Notes under the pieces: model-generated
What the model was told of the DNA's origin: nothing
The model's database searches: none
What the model saw: only the letters and a program-made list of their open reading frames with translations
NCBI RefSeq assembly: GCF_003316845.1
Contig: NZ_QMIK01000002.1
Location: 62,001-126,000, forward strand
Source of the DNA: Cognataquiflexum aquatile
Lineage (GTDB): Bacteria; Bacteroidota; Bacteroidia; Cytophagales; Cyclobacteriaceae
Length of the DNA stretch: 64,000 bases
Reading direction: 5' to 3'
Shown: positions 53,207 to 62,142 of the stretch, piece by piece
How the letters are laid out: each line of letters begins with the position of its first letter
Position numbering within the stretch: position 1 is the stretch's first letter
Program-made: the position numbers and the translations under genes

Positions 53207-53359
53207 CATTTCGAAGGAGGAACTGCCTATTCCGTTTTCTTCAGAAACTTACATTGGTTTCCTCGTCATCCTGAAGGAGGAACAGCCTGTCCCGTTTTCT
53301 TCGGGAACTGAAGGATCTCATTTGCCTTAGGTGAGACCCTTCGTGCCTCAGGGTGACGG
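53207..53359. repeat. Direct repeat pair inside a possible MITE-like element
   Basis: Two 43-bp segments (53207-53249 and 53267-53309) are alike at about four of five positions with a period of 60 bp. The second begins CATCCTGAAGGAGG and the region ends CCTCAGGGTGACGG, an imperfect inverted complement, so the block 53263-53359 may be a small non-autonomous element. Confidence 0.6.
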
Positions 53360-53361
53360 TA

Positions 53362-53433
53362 GACAACTTGACAACCCGACAACAATGACAACGCGAAGCA
53401 GACAACAATTAAAACAACTACAACCATTACAAC
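53362..53433. repeat. GACAAC tandem tract
   Basis: GACAAC recurs at 53362, 53370, 53378, 53387 and 53401 (steps 8, 8, 9, 14) and fades into ACAACTACAACCATTACAACC. It reaches the stop region of the minus-strand gene at 53427. Confidence 0.65.
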
Positions 53434-54188
53434 CAAAAAATCCCCCTCCCCGCCAATGCATTCCAAAGTGTACCTAAAGAAAGGAGGAAATAAATCGCTG
53501 CAAAAATATTCACTCTCCTGACATTGTCCCTTGCAAAATACCAGGCAAAAAGAGGAACTGCCTGCAACGCATGTAGCCCCAAAAAGTGAAATATCCGGAG
53601 ATCACCATAGGTTTTTGCCCAATTGAAAAAGAAAATCCCTTCCTGCCCATCAGGTGCTCCGACCGTATGACTCAAGTTTGCGGCCATCAAGTACCCCTCC
53701 AAACTAGCCACCACGAAAATCAACATGCCCAACTGAATGCCTCTTTTATAGCCTGTAAATAGGGATTCTACAACTGAAAATAATCGATACGCCCAAAAAA
53801 CCATGATCGTATTGATCAGAATGGCAATGCCCATGATTTGGAATAAGACAGCATTGCCTATCGAACTGACATTAAAATGTGACATTTCACCCCTCGATGC
53901 CTGATAGATGATGATCACCTGCTCGATCAACATAGCCGTGATGATGGTCAGTTTGATCTTTTGGACTTTCCTGATCTGGGGAAGATAAAATAGATACCAA
54001 GCCATTGTCCATGAAAAAATCCCGATCGAGACCGCAAACTTCATCGGCTTCATCCAGACATTGACTCCCATCAAAGTCCTGTCATCAAAAAAGGAAATTC
54101 CTAACATGATGAAAAATGCAATGAAATTGAGAAGGCCAAACTGCGCCAGCGATTTGCTTCTCTTAAATATTTTTTTAAAAAAAATCAT
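53427..54188 (-). CDS. Uncharacterised seven-helix membrane protein
   Basis: 253 residues with seven likely membrane helices, for example QFGLLNFIAFFIMLGISFF, KFAVSIGIFSWTMAWYLFYL, IGNAVLFQIMGIAILINTIMVF and RVNIFAAIYFLLSLGTLWN. A conserved-looking region between helices 5 and 6 reads GAPDGQEGIFFFNW, and a His-rich motif RIFHFLGLHALQ follows. No known family is recognised with confidence. Its ATG overlaps the stop of the ABA4-like gene by four bases, so the two are translated together. Its stop lies at the edge of a repeat mosaic. Confidence 0.75.
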   Translation of the reverse strand: MIFFKKIFKRSKSLAQFGLLNFIAFFIMLGISFFDDRTLMGVNVWMKPMKFAVSIGIFSWTMAWYLFYLPQIRKVQKIKLTIITAMLIEQVIIIYQASRGEMSHFNVSSIGNAVLFQIMGIAILINTIMVFWAYRLFSVVESLFTGYKRGIQLGMLIFVVASLEGYLMAANLSHTVGAPDGQEGIFFFNWAKTYGDLRIFHFLGLHALQAVPLFAWYFARDNVRRVNIFAAIYFLLSLGTLWNALAGRGIFWL

Positions 54189-54625
54189 GGGTGATAAGGA
54201 CTCTGATTGAGTTTTTTGATTTTGAACGCCCTAACCAAAAAGTATAGCAACAACCCGACAGGACCCATCATAAAGGTCAAAATCAGACAGGGCAATACCA
54301 ACCATCGGCTGATGTCCTTTTCCCAGGCATCCCGGGTAATCCACATTCCGACAAACAAATCAAAAGCGAGGTAATGGATCCATCCTGCCAGAAGTGCTTC
54401 GTCAGAATTAAACAATAACCTTACCTCTGACAATGTACTGAATCCCCCTTCCCCTCCACTAAACAAGGCTGGAATGATGTAGAAAGCATAAGTCAGTGCC
54501 ATCAAAATGAAAACCCCCGAAAAGAGGGTCTGATAGATCCATTTGTGGGGGTAGAAGATAAACAGTGCAATCCATGAGAAAAAGGCCAAGGTGCTGGCCA
54601 TGCCAAAAACAGCTTCTAGTGTCAT
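54185..54625 (-). CDS. ABA4-like membrane protein (DUF4281)
   Basis: 146 residues from the ATG at 54625 (MTLEAVFGMAS); the longer frame adds 33 residues that are not membrane-like. Four membrane helices. The motif LLAGWIHYLAFDLFVGMWITRDA and the closing TFMMGPVGLLLYFLVR fit the ABA4-like family; plant ABA4 is needed for neoxanthin synthesis, and bacterial members occur in carotenoid-producing species. A pigment role here is inference. Coupled by a 4-bp overlap with the seven-helix gene. Confidence 0.82.
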   Translation of the reverse strand: MTLEAVFGMASTLAFFSWIALFIFYPHKWIYQTLFSGVFILMALTYAFYIIPALFSGGEGGFSTLSEVRLLFNSDEALLAGWIHYLAFDLFVGMWITRDAWEKDISRWLVLPCLILTFMMGPVGLLLYFLVRAFKIKKLNQSPYHP

Positions 54626-54798
54626 GGGAATCGGATGTTTGGTTAATTTAAATTTAGGGAAAATTATCCCGGAAAGGCGCAAAGGCACAAAGAAAAATTT
54701 GGAAAATGTAATTATTGACCTCAAAAGGACAAGAAAACAAGAATCGCTGATTCGAAAAAAAACAGGTTAATTCAAATGAATACCATCATTTTCCAACC

Positions 54799-55992
54799 CT
54801 AATTTATTTTCCTCTTGATCTTGGCAATATAAAAACCATCATAACCGCTTTCCTGCGCCAACACTTTTTGGTCTTCTACCAATTCAAAGTTCTTCCCGTT
54901 TGGAGAAGCAAGGAATTTTTCTACCTGCATCTGGTTTTCAGTCGGTAGGATACTACAGGTCGCATAGACCAATAATCCGCCCGGTTTTACCATGCCGGCA
55001 TAGTTTTGAAGGATTTCCTGTTGGATGGATTGTACCTTTTTTATTGACTCTGGAGTCAGTTTCCACTTGGTATCCGGATTGCGTTTCAATACTCCTAATC
55101 CCGAGCAGGGCACATCCAACAACACACGGTCAGCAGACTCTTTCAGCCTTTTGATGGTCTTGTTGCCCTCGATTACCTTGGGTTCGATGATGCTGATTCC
55201 GTTTCTTCTCGCCCTCAGTTTGGTATTCTTCAGCTTCCATTCTTCCACATCCATGGAGAGGATCCTGCCTTTATTTTGCATGAGTGCGGCAAGATGAAGG
55301 GATTTCCCACCCGAACCGGCACAGGCATCGATCACCCGCATGCCAGGTTCCACTTCCAAAGCTGCTGCCACGAGTTGGGACGAGGCATCCTGAATCTCAA
55401 AAAGTCCTTCTTTGAAAGCGGGGTTTTTGAAAATATTCTGCCTTTTGGCAAGTACCAAGGCATCTTTGTAGCCTTTAGGCGCATAGGATTCGACGCCATC
55501 GTCAGCAAGCCTTTTCATCAGTTGCTCACGGGTGACTTTGAGTGTGTTAACCCTGAGGACGACATCTGCTTCTTGGTTGAGGGTTTCGATTTCTTTCTCC
55601 CACTTTTCCCCAAGCTGCTCAGCCCCCATGTCATCCAACCAATCCGGAATCGACTGAAGGATTGCCCTTTCTCTGATCCTATCGTATTTTGCAAGAATGA
55701 ATTTTGGATCCATGCCTTTGAATTCTCTCCAATCGGGAAGCTCATTTCCCTGAAGCACCCAATAAGTACCAAAAAGGTGGTACAAATCATCCGATGGACT
55801 TACCTCATTGAGCAATCTCCACCAGCGCACCATTTCGTAAGCTGACTCAGCGATAAACCCCCTGTCTCTTGCACCCCATTTTGGATTGGATTTCAGAATT
55901 CTTTCAATCACCTTGTCAGCATACCTGTTTCGGTTAAAAATTTCATCGATGGCTTCAATGACTGCACTGACGGTATTGGTGAAGAGTTTCAT
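54799..55992 (-). CDS. RsmB/NOP family rRNA (cytosine-C5) methyltransferase
   Basis: 397 residues. The N-terminal ~150 residues form a helical NusB-like RNA-binding region. The methyltransferase domain has the SAM motif IDACAGSGGKSLHLAALM, DVPCSGLGVLKRNPDTKWK with the first cysteine, and VYATCSILPTENQMQVEKF with the second, catalytic one. It is a second m5C methyltransferase besides rsmF at 35.1 kb; E. coli RsmB modifies C967 of 16S rRNA, but the exact target here is not known. The start at 55992 is divergent from prfA. Confidence 0.9.
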   Translation of the reverse strand: MKLFTNTVSAVIEAIDEIFNRNRYADKVIERILKSNPKWGARDRGFIAESAYEMVRWWRLLNEVSPSDDLYHLFGTYWVLQGNELPDWREFKGMDPKFILAKYDRIRERAILQSIPDWLDDMGAEQLGEKWEKEIETLNQEADVVLRVNTLKVTREQLMKRLADDGVESYAPKGYKDALVLAKRQNIFKNPAFKEGLFEIQDASSQLVAAALEVEPGMRVIDACAGSGGKSLHLAALMQNKGRILSMDVEEWKLKNTKLRARRNGISIIEPKVIEGNKTIKRLKESADRVLLDVPCSGLGVLKRNPDTKWKLTPESIKKVQSIQQEILQNYAGMVKPGGLLVYATCSILPTENQMQVEKFLASPNGKNFELVEDQKVLAQESGYDGFYIAKIKRKIN

Positions 55993-56079
55993 GGCAATTT
56001 TTTGTTTGAGGTCACAAAGATAACAGGATTCCGATGCCCGATAGCCAAAGGTTTAAAATCCCAAAACCGATATTTTTGT

Positions 56080-56087
56080 TAATTTTG
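56080..56087 (+). promoter_or_regulatory. Predicted -7 box for prfA
   Basis: TAATTTTG fits TAnnTTTG exactly, 24 bp before the ATG; a second perfect box (TATTTTTG) lies at 56071-56078. The -33 partner is not clear. Confidence 0.4.
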
Positions 56088-56111
56088 CACCCGCTCAACA
56101 ATTATTGATTT

Positions 56112-57188
56112 ATGCTTGACAAACTCCAAGCGCTGAAAGAAAGATTTATAGAAGTAGGTCAGCTCATCATACAGCCGGACTCCATGTCCGACATGTCCAA
56201 ATACACCAAACTCAACAAAGAATACAGAGACCTCGAAAAAGTGGTAAACCTGTATGATGAATATAAGTTGGTCAAAGAGAATATCAGCAGTACCAAAGAA
56301 ATCCTGGAAAAAGAAAAAGATCCGGATTTCCGGGAAATGGCCAAAATAGAATTGGACGAACTGAAACAAAGAGAGGAAGAACTAGAAGAGGCTTTGCGTC
56401 AGCAATTGATCCCCAAAGACCCCAATGATTCCAAAGACTGTATCCTGGAAATCCGCGGTGGAACCGGAGGGGATGAGGCGGCGATTTTTGCAGGTGATCT
56501 GTTCAGGATGTACCAGCGTTTTTGCGAAAAAAAGGGATGGAAACTGACTGTCCTCGACCTTACTTTTGGCTCCTCAGGAGGATACAAGGAAATCATCAGC
56601 ACCATCACCGGCGAGGATGTGTATGGGATGATGAAATATGAATCCGGCGTGCACCGCGTGCAGCGGGTACCTGCCACAGAAACTCAAGGCCGTGTCCACA
56701 CTTCCGCCGCCACCGTGGCAGTCCTACCCGAGATGGATGAAGTCGAAGTCAACATCAACATGAATGAAATCCGAAAGGATACTTATTGCTCCTCGGGCCC
56801 GGGTGGACAATCGGTCAACACAACCTATTCTGCAGTACGATTGACGCATATCCCCTCAGGACTTGTGGTGACCTGTCAGGATGAAAAATCCCAGATCAAA
56901 AACTTTGAAAAGGCATTGAAAGTATTGCGGTCGAGGTTGTATGAAATTGAGCTTGCCAAGCACAACGATGCCGTCGGTGCCCAGAGAAGGACGATGGTAG
57001 GAAGCGGCGACCGCTCTGACAAAATCCGGACTTACAATTATCCCCAAAGCCGTGTCACTGACCACCGGATCAACAAAACAGTCTACAACCTCCCCGATGT
57101 GATGGAAGGCAATATTGAGGATTTCATTTCTGCGCTGCGTCTTGCCGAAAACCTTGATAGGATGAATCCTTCAGAAATGGAAGATTAA
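56112..57188 (+). CDS. prfA: Peptide chain release factor 1
   Basis: 358 residues. It recognises UAA and UAG and triggers peptide release. The codon-reading PxT motif is PAT in [14 protein letters not shown], and the universal GGQ is in [35 protein letters not shown] near residue 115 and the C-terminal [11 protein letters not shown] are also typical. In RF1 of many bacteria the residues before GGQ are GAGGQHVN; here they are GPGGQSVN, a small variation also known in this phylum. No prmC gene follows. Confidence 0.96.
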   Translation: MLDKLQALKERFIEVGQLIIQPDSMSDMSKYTKLNKEYRDLEKVVNLYDEYKLVKENISSTKEILEKEKDPDFREMAKIELDELKQREEELEEALRQQLIPKDPNDSKDCILEIRGGTGGDEAAIFAGDLFRMYQRFCEKKGWKLTVLDLTFGSSGGYKEIISTITGEDVYGMMKYESGVHRVQRVPATETQGRVHTSAATVAVLPEMDEVEVNINMNEIRKDTYCSSGPGGQSVNTTYSAVRLTHIPSGLVVTCQDEKSQIKNFEKALKVLRSRLYEIELAKHNDAVGAQRRTMVGSGDRSDKIRTYNYPQSRVTDHRINKTVYNLPDVMEGNIEDFISALRLAENLDRMNPSEMED

Positions 57189-57635
57189 ATGAATAATGGA
57201 TATACGCTTCTTTGCCAGTAGCCCTTAATTCTTCTTCAGTCGGGACAGAAGACCGAAGTCGGAAGACAGATGCAACGGGCAATTAAGTTTCCAGAAAAGA
57301 ATTATTATAGATTTCCTAGCTATTGTCATCATTGCCTACATAATAAATAAACTTCCAAAAGTCGACGGTTCATAATCCACAGCAGGTGAAATTGAACTTT
57401 CAACCATATTATTAATAGTTTTGGTTTGGGTCGAATCAAATGATCATTCTTTTGAAATGTTTACGATATTTTAAAAGAAAGCTGACGGGAAGGTAAAAAG
57501 GGAATGATGATTGTCATGAATAAAAAGTAACCAAGACAAAACCAATTTTATCATTTTGGTTCATCAAAAAAAACACATTCTTTTCAGTAAACTCAAAAAA
57601 CTCCGTTATCTTAAGGAGCTTTAACCAGCCATAAA
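57189..57635. other. 447-bp gap after prfA
   Basis: Apart from the heptameric tract at 57236-57277 nothing is clear. A 31-codon hydrophobic stretch ending at 57378 (FLAIVIIAYIINKLPKV) could be the relic of a membrane protein, without a start codon. The rest is AT-rich. Confidence 0.4.
57236..57277. repeat. Heptameric tandem repeat, about six units
   Basis: Units in register: TCAGTCG, GGACAGA, AGACCGA, AGTCGGA, AGACAGA, TGCAACG. The central three are the clearest; outer ones are decayed. Confidence 0.6.
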
Positions 57636-58178
57636 ATGAAGATTCAAGGAAAGGGAAATGTAAGCTTGGTGACTTGGCATGATGGCCATTATCACAGCTT
57701 ATATCCTATAGCCAACAACCCAAATATTGCCAGAAACCTAAGAGATAGTTTTCCTTCTCCCTATACCATCCATGATGCCCGGCATTGGATCGAGCATAAC
57801 CAGAAATTCAATCCCGCTCAGAATTTTGCAATTGAATATGATGGCAAATTGGTGGGTTCTGTCGGCTGTGAAATCGGCAAAGATGAACTCCGTACCAATA
57901 TGGAAATCGGGTTTTGGGTAGGTGAACCCTTTTGGGGAAAAGGAATCGCCACAGAAGCTGTGCAGTTGTTTACAGAATATGCCTTGGAAAAATTCCCTGC
58001 CATCAAGCGGATTTATGCCCAAGTCTTTGATTTCAATGTGCCTTCCATGAAAATTCTGGAAAATTCAGGTTACGAACCGGAAGCTATTTTGAGACATGCC
58101 TATATCAAAAATGGCAAAGTCGGCGACTTGTTTCAGTACGTCATCATCCGCGAAGAGGTGGAAAAATTTATGGATTAA
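57636..58178 (+). CDS. GNAT N-acetyltransferase, RimJ/RimL type
   Basis: 180 residues. The acetyl-CoA pyrophosphate loop appears as GEPFWGKGIATEAVQLF, preceded by the strand EIGFWV; the C-terminal part IKRIYAQVFDFNVPSMKILENSGYEPEAILRHAYIKNGK is typical of the RimJ/RimL acetyltransferase_3 group that modifies protein N-termini or small molecules. The substrate is unknown. Its stop codon is 33 bp before the next gene, and the hairpin that probably ends its transcript overlaps that gene's start codon. Confidence 0.9.
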   Translation: MKIQGKGNVSLVTWHDGHYHSLYPIANNPNIARNLRDSFPSPYTIHDARHWIEHNQKFNPAQNFAIEYDGKLVGSVGCEIGKDELRTNMEIGFWVGEPFWGKGIATEAVQLFTEYALEKFPAIKRIYAQVFDFNVPSMKILENSGYEPEAILRHAYIKNGKVGDLFQYVIIREEVEKFMD

Positions 58179-58197
58179 GGTTTTAAAAAACATTCCT

Positions 58198-58205
58198 TAC
58201 TTTTG
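58198..58205 (+). promoter_or_regulatory. Predicted -7 box at the Omp85-type gene
   Basis: TACTTTTG fits TAnnTTTG exactly. Its distance to the ATG at 58212 is only 6 bp, which would place transcription start at or next to the start codon. No -33 element is clear. Confidence 0.35.
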
Positions 58206-58230
58206 GGGCTGATGAAAACAGCCCCTTTTT
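58205..58230 (+). terminator. Intrinsic terminator whose loop is a start codon
   Basis: A perfect 7-bp GC-rich stem (58205-58211 with 58219-58225) has the loop ATGAAAA (58212-58218), the first codons of the downstream gene, and a U-tract formed by the following Phe/Leu codons. It is well placed to end the GNAT transcript. Confidence 0.85.
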
Positions 58231-59351
58231 TATTTTTTATATTTTCCATGTCTTTTTCCTTTGCTTCCGCTCAGGAAGCAAACGATACGGTTCCCAAATC
58301 CGGCGTAATAGACAGGGTTTTTGATTTTGGAGATCAGGTTATCGATCTCATTTCCGGTGAAAAGTGGGCCTTCATTCCTGCAGTGACTTATTCCCCTGAA
58401 ACCAAATTGGGACTTGGCGTCCGGGCGATTCGGGTTTTCAAATACAAAGGAGATACGAATCCCAACCTTCGCCCTTCCTCCATTCCGATCACGATTCTAT
58501 ATACACTCAACAACCAGACGATATTTACCACGGAGCTTGATTTTTGGGCAAATGAAAACAAGGAATACCTCAATGCCCGACTCGAGCTTTCAAATTTTCC
58601 TTTCAAATTTTATGGAATCGGCAATGACCCTGTCACAGACGAAGGTGAATCCTACACGACCCGATTTGCCTATTTTCACCTGAATTACCAGCGACAGATT
58701 ATCCCGGGAATCTTCTTTGGTCCAAGGTATGAATTCAGGGTAGATGACATCTATAGGCGTGTTCCGGGAGGAATATTGGAAACCAGCCAAGTTGCGGGAT
58801 ACGATGGGCAAAGACTTTCCGGTTTGGGATTAAATCTTAATCAAGACACGAGAGACAACATCTTTCAGCCCACCAAAGGATGGAACAACAGATTCAGTTG
58901 GATGGGATTTGCTTCTTTTTTGGGGAGCAACTTCAGCTTCAACCAATACACAGCGGATTTTAGAAAATACATCAAAACTACAGATACCCACGTCCTCGCT
59001 CTGCAGTCTTGGTGGAGTTTCACCACCGGCAATCCTCCCTTCCAACATATTTCATTGATTGGAGGAAGCGACCGAATGCGGGGGTTTTTTGAAGGGAGAT
59101 TTCGGGATAACCATGCCATGGTCCATCAGGCAGAATACCGCTTGCCTGTTTACCGAAATCTTGGAATGGTTCTTTTTGGGCATGCGGGACAAGTAGCACC
59201 GAAGGTGGGTGATTTTGGATGGAAAAGATTCCGATATGGGGCAGGTTTTGGATTCAGGTACAAACTCAATGAGGAAGGTCTCAATATCCGTTTGGACATT
59301 GCATTTGGAGATCAAAGCGCATTCTACTTCGGTTTGAATGAAGTGATTTGA
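58212..59351 (+). CDS. Omp85/BamA-type outer-membrane barrel without POTRA domains
   Basis: 379 residues from the ATG at 58212. A signal peptide (MKTAPFLFFIFSMSFSFASA) leads into a mature protein that goes almost at once into barrel strands (AFIPAVTYSPETKLGLGVRAIRVF, RPSSIPITILYTLNNQTIF). Surface-antigen features include GPRYEFRVDD, LNLNQDTRDNIFQPTKGW, SLIGGSDRMRGFFEGRFRDN (the conserved RGF-type loop motif of Omp85 proteins) and YRLPVYRNLGMVLFGHAGQV. POTRA domains are absent, so it is not an assembly factor like BamA; it more likely resembles patatin-type or small surface-antigen barrels. Two plug-domain proteins follow. Confidence 0.85.
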   Translation: MKTAPFLFFIFSMSFSFASAQEANDTVPKSGVIDRVFDFGDQVIDLISGEKWAFIPAVTYSPETKLGLGVRAIRVFKYKGDTNPNLRPSSIPITILYTLNNQTIFTTELDFWANENKEYLNARLELSNFPFKFYGIGNDPVTDEGESYTTRFAYFHLNYQRQIIPGIFFGPRYEFRVDDIYRRVPGGILETSQVAGYDGQRLSGLGLNLNQDTRDNIFQPTKGWNNRFSWMGFASFLGSNFSFNQYTADFRKYIKTTDTHVLALQSWWSFTTGNPPFQHISLIGGSDRMRGFFEGRFRDNHAMVHQAEYRLPVYRNLGMVLFGHAGQVAPKVGDFGWKRFRYGAGFGFRYKLNEEGLNIRLDIAFGDQSAFYFGLNEVI

Positions 59352-59405
59352 GTGCAATAATTTATCAAACTATTTTTTTATCTTTTCGTTAATTTCTTAA
59401 GTTTA
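59343..59405 (+). repeat. Upstream direct repeat of the tandem pair, copy 1
   Basis: 63 bp, beginning in the last two codons of the barrel gene and ending 20 bp before the first plug gene, nearly identical to 62063-62124 (differences at about three positions). Confidence 0.88.
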
Positions 59406-59424
59406 TAAGAACCTTTTTGCACCA

Positions 59425-61920
59425 ATGAAAAAAAGCCTTTCCCTGTTTCTCTGCTTTGGTCTGATTAACTTTTTGAACTTCAGTCTTTCTGCCCAATCAT
59501 CTATAGAAAAACTGACCGCATCCTTCAAAGAATATAACAATACTTTCCCTTGGGAAAAAGTCTACCTCCACACAGATAAGCCTCATTATGTCCTTAATGA
59601 CACCATTTGGATCAAAGCCTACGGCATGATTGAAAACGGCGGTGAGGCTCCGGAAGCGACCAAATCCGTTCCTCTCTATGTGGACCTGTTCGATGCCAAA
59701 TTTGAAAGGTACATTGACCGCATCATCATCAAGCTGGAGGATGGCAAAGGTCAGGGAGACATCGTACTGCCCAAAGACTTAGAGCCGGGAGCGTATTCTT
59801 TAAGGGCATACACCCAATGGATGAGGAACTTTGGTGATGCAGCTTTTTTTCATAAAGACATTTGGGTAGGGGAACTGGGTGAAGGTTGGGAATATGCAGG
59901 GTCAGATTCCAAACTGAATCTCGGCTTTTTCCCCGAAGGAGGCGATCTAGTAGAAGGCCTAAAAAGTAAAATCGGCTTCAAAGCCACCGATGCCTACGGA
60001 CGCAGTACGGATGTTATTGGTTATATCTTGAATACCAGATCAGATACCATCCTTCGCTTCCAATCAGAGCATCTTGGTATGGGAAGCTTCGGATTCACCC
60101 CAAAAGAGAATGAATTTTATGAGGTTCATGCCAAATCTCCAGAGCAGGACTGGTCAAAATTTGCATTGAGCCGAATCCAAAAACAAGGTTATGTCCTCGA
60201 TTTTGATCCGCTCTATTCGGAAGAAGAAATCAAAGTAGAGATCAGACATAATCTTGCGACAGCCAATGATGGCAAGAAACTCTTCCTTGTCGGACTGTCC
60301 AAAGGTCAAAAAGTATATGAAAAGGAATTTGACGGAAAACAGGCAATCAATACGACATTAATTTCCAAAGAAGGTTTTTATCCGGGCTTGGTCACATTCA
60401 CGCTGATGGATGAGGAAACGACACTTTTGGCAGAAAGACTGGTCTATCTTTTTCCTTTTTCCAAAGGAAACGCAACCTTCAAAACAGCAAAAGCCGAATA
60501 CATTTCCAAGGAGCGTGTTCAGATGGAAATCAACATAATGGACGAATTCCAAAGGGCTGTAGAAGGAAACTTCTCGGTATCAGTGACGGATGCCTATCAG
60601 GTCTTGCAGCCTGAAAATGCAGAAAACATCCATTCCTTTTTTCAGCTCAGTTCGGAGGTCAAAGGGGAAATAGAGCAGCCTGATTATTACTTCAATCCTG
60701 AAAACCCAAATGCTGAAAAATACCTGGACAACCTCCTTTTGACCCAAGGCTGGAGAAGATTCTCTTGGGAACATTTGGCAAAATTAAGCAGCCCGCCGAC
60801 ATACGGTTTTGAGGAAGGGCTGACCTTGACGGGAAAAGTATATAAAGTGAATGAAAAACCGATTGAAGAACCACATGCATTGCGGATGATGGTAACCCAC
60901 AGATTTGGAATGCCTATCCTCTATGAAGGCGAAACCAATGAAATTGGTGAGTTCTCATTTCTCGGAATGGATTACCAGGATTCAGTAGGAATTTACATGC
61001 AGGCATACATCGAAAAGGAAAAAAATAGCGGAAAAACCACAGAGGTCAAAAGAAATGAGGTAGTGATGTCAATTCCAAAGGCTCCCAAATTCCAGGAGAG
61101 AAACAAAGCCCTGCTTCCCTCGGGAGACAAGTTTCAGGATTTTGATGACTATCTCGTCTCTGTAAAGGAGGCGAAAAACTTGATGGAACAATTCAGACTG
61201 AGTCAGGAAATCGAATTGGGAGAAGTTACGGTGACAGGGAAAAGAAGCTTAAAACCTGATAACCGGGCCATCCAGTACAACAATACGCCCGACAGGGGCA
61301 TGTTTGTGACCAAAGAATTTTATTATTTTCAAAATGTTTTCCAGGTGCTTAGGGGAAGATTCCCGGGTGTCAATGTGATAGGAGATGTATTCAGCCTTTA
61401 CCCAACTCCGGTTGTTATCATCAGAGGCGGCGGAGGCTCTATCATGAATTCCGGAGGTGCCACTTTTCTTATTGATGGCATGAGGGTGATGCCATCAATG
61501 GTGGGTATGTTGCCCGTCGCTGAAATAGAAAGAATAGACATACTGATGGGCCTGAGCAAAGGAGCTGTTTACGGTGCTGACGGGGCAGGAGGAGTCATCA
61601 ATGTATTGACCAAAGCCGGAAACCCTAACTACAAATGGGAGGATGAACCTGTTATTGGTAATACAACCATCAAAGCCAAAGGGTATGTACCCATCCGGGA
61701 ATTCTACTCGCCTTCTGGATTGTATGATATAAATGCCCCGATTGCAATAGACTACCGGTCTACAATCTATTGGAATCCCAATGTGGACACAGACAATACG
61801 GGAAAGGCGCAGATTGAATTTCTCCTGACCGAAAGCAAGCCTGAGGTCTTTGTCAATCTCCAGGGTATTTCCAAATCCGGAGAACCCATCCACGCCACCT
61901 ACAGATTCAAAGTGAAATAA
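59425..61920 (+). CDS. MG2/TonB-plug domain protein without a beta-barrel, copy 1
   Basis: 831 residues. A signal peptide ends after LSAQ (residue 24). The N-terminal region resembles alpha-2-macroglobulin MG domains: WEKVYLHTDKPHYVLNDTIWIKAY, LEPGAYSLRAYTQWMRNFGD and, near residue 345, FPFSKGNATF. Around residues 600-735 is a TonB-receptor plug domain (IELGEVTVTGKRS, LRGRFPGVNVIGD, VVIIRGGGGSIMN, FLIDGMRV, AEIERIDILMG, GAGGVINVLTK). The last ~90 residues are beta-rich (STIYWNPNVDTDNTGKAQIEF) and too short for a 22-strand barrel. Periplasmic or surface location; function unknown. A tandem copy follows at 62143. Confidence 0.85.
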   Translation: MKKSLSLFLCFGLINFLNFSLSAQSSIEKLTASFKEYNNTFPWEKVYLHTDKPHYVLNDTIWIKAYGMIENGGEAPEATKSVPLYVDLFDAKFERYIDRIIIKLEDGKGQGDIVLPKDLEPGAYSLRAYTQWMRNFGDAAFFHKDIWVGELGEGWEYAGSDSKLNLGFFPEGGDLVEGLKSKIGFKATDAYGRSTDVIGYILNTRSDTILRFQSEHLGMGSFGFTPKENEFYEVHAKSPEQDWSKFALSRIQKQGYVLDFDPLYSEEEIKVEIRHNLATANDGKKLFLVGLSKGQKVYEKEFDGKQAINTTLISKEGFYPGLVTFTLMDEETTLLAERLVYLFPFSKGNATFKTAKAEYISKERVQMEINIMDEFQRAVEGNFSVSVTDAYQVLQPENAENIHSFFQLSSEVKGEIEQPDYYFNPENPNAEKYLDNLLLTQGWRRFSWEHLAKLSSPPTYGFEEGLTLTGKVYKVNEKPIEEPHALRMMVTHRFGMPILYEGETNEIGEFSFLGMDYQDSVGIYMQAYIEKEKNSGKTTEVKRNEVVMSIPKAPKFQERNKALLPSGDKFQDFDDYLVSVKEAKNLMEQFRLSQEIELGEVTVTGKRSLKPDNRAIQYNNTPDRGMFVTKEFYYFQNVFQVLRGRFPGVNVIGDVFSLYPTPVVIIRGGGGSIMNSGGATFLIDGMRVMPSMVGMLPVAEIERIDILMGLSKGAVYGADGAGGVINVLTKAGNPNYKWEDEPVIGNTTIKAKGYVPIREFYSPSGLYDINAPIAIDYRSTIYWNPNVDTDNTGKAQIEFLLTESKPEVFVNLQGISKSGEPIHATYRFKVK

Positions 61921-62062
61921 TTTCAAATCTTGAAAATTATTCTCAGCACTTCCTTTTGGACATAGGATTGAGATTTTGGTATATGCTTATTGACCAAATA
62001 ATCGACATCCCCATAACCATTGCAACCAAAGACAAGATCTCTTTTATTTCAGCTCAAATGCA

Positions 62063-62124
62063 GTGATTGAATGCAATAATTTATCAAACTATTTTTTTAT
62101 CCTTTCGTTAATTTCTTAAGTTTA
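62063..62124 (+). repeat. Upstream direct repeat of the tandem pair, copy 2
   Basis: 62 bp nearly identical to 59343-59405, and starting with a GTGATT relic of the barrel-gene end. It lies 19 bp before the second plug gene. Confidence 0.88.
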
Positions 62125-62142
62125 AAAACGGTTTTGAAGCTT

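Noticed and set aside
53207-53359. CRISPR array
   Set aside because: Only two imperfect repeats with a 60-bp period, no further units and no cas genes.
57286-57378. Hydrophobic 31-codon stretch after prfA
   Set aside because: No start codon and no upstream or downstream coding continuation; noted only as a possible relic.
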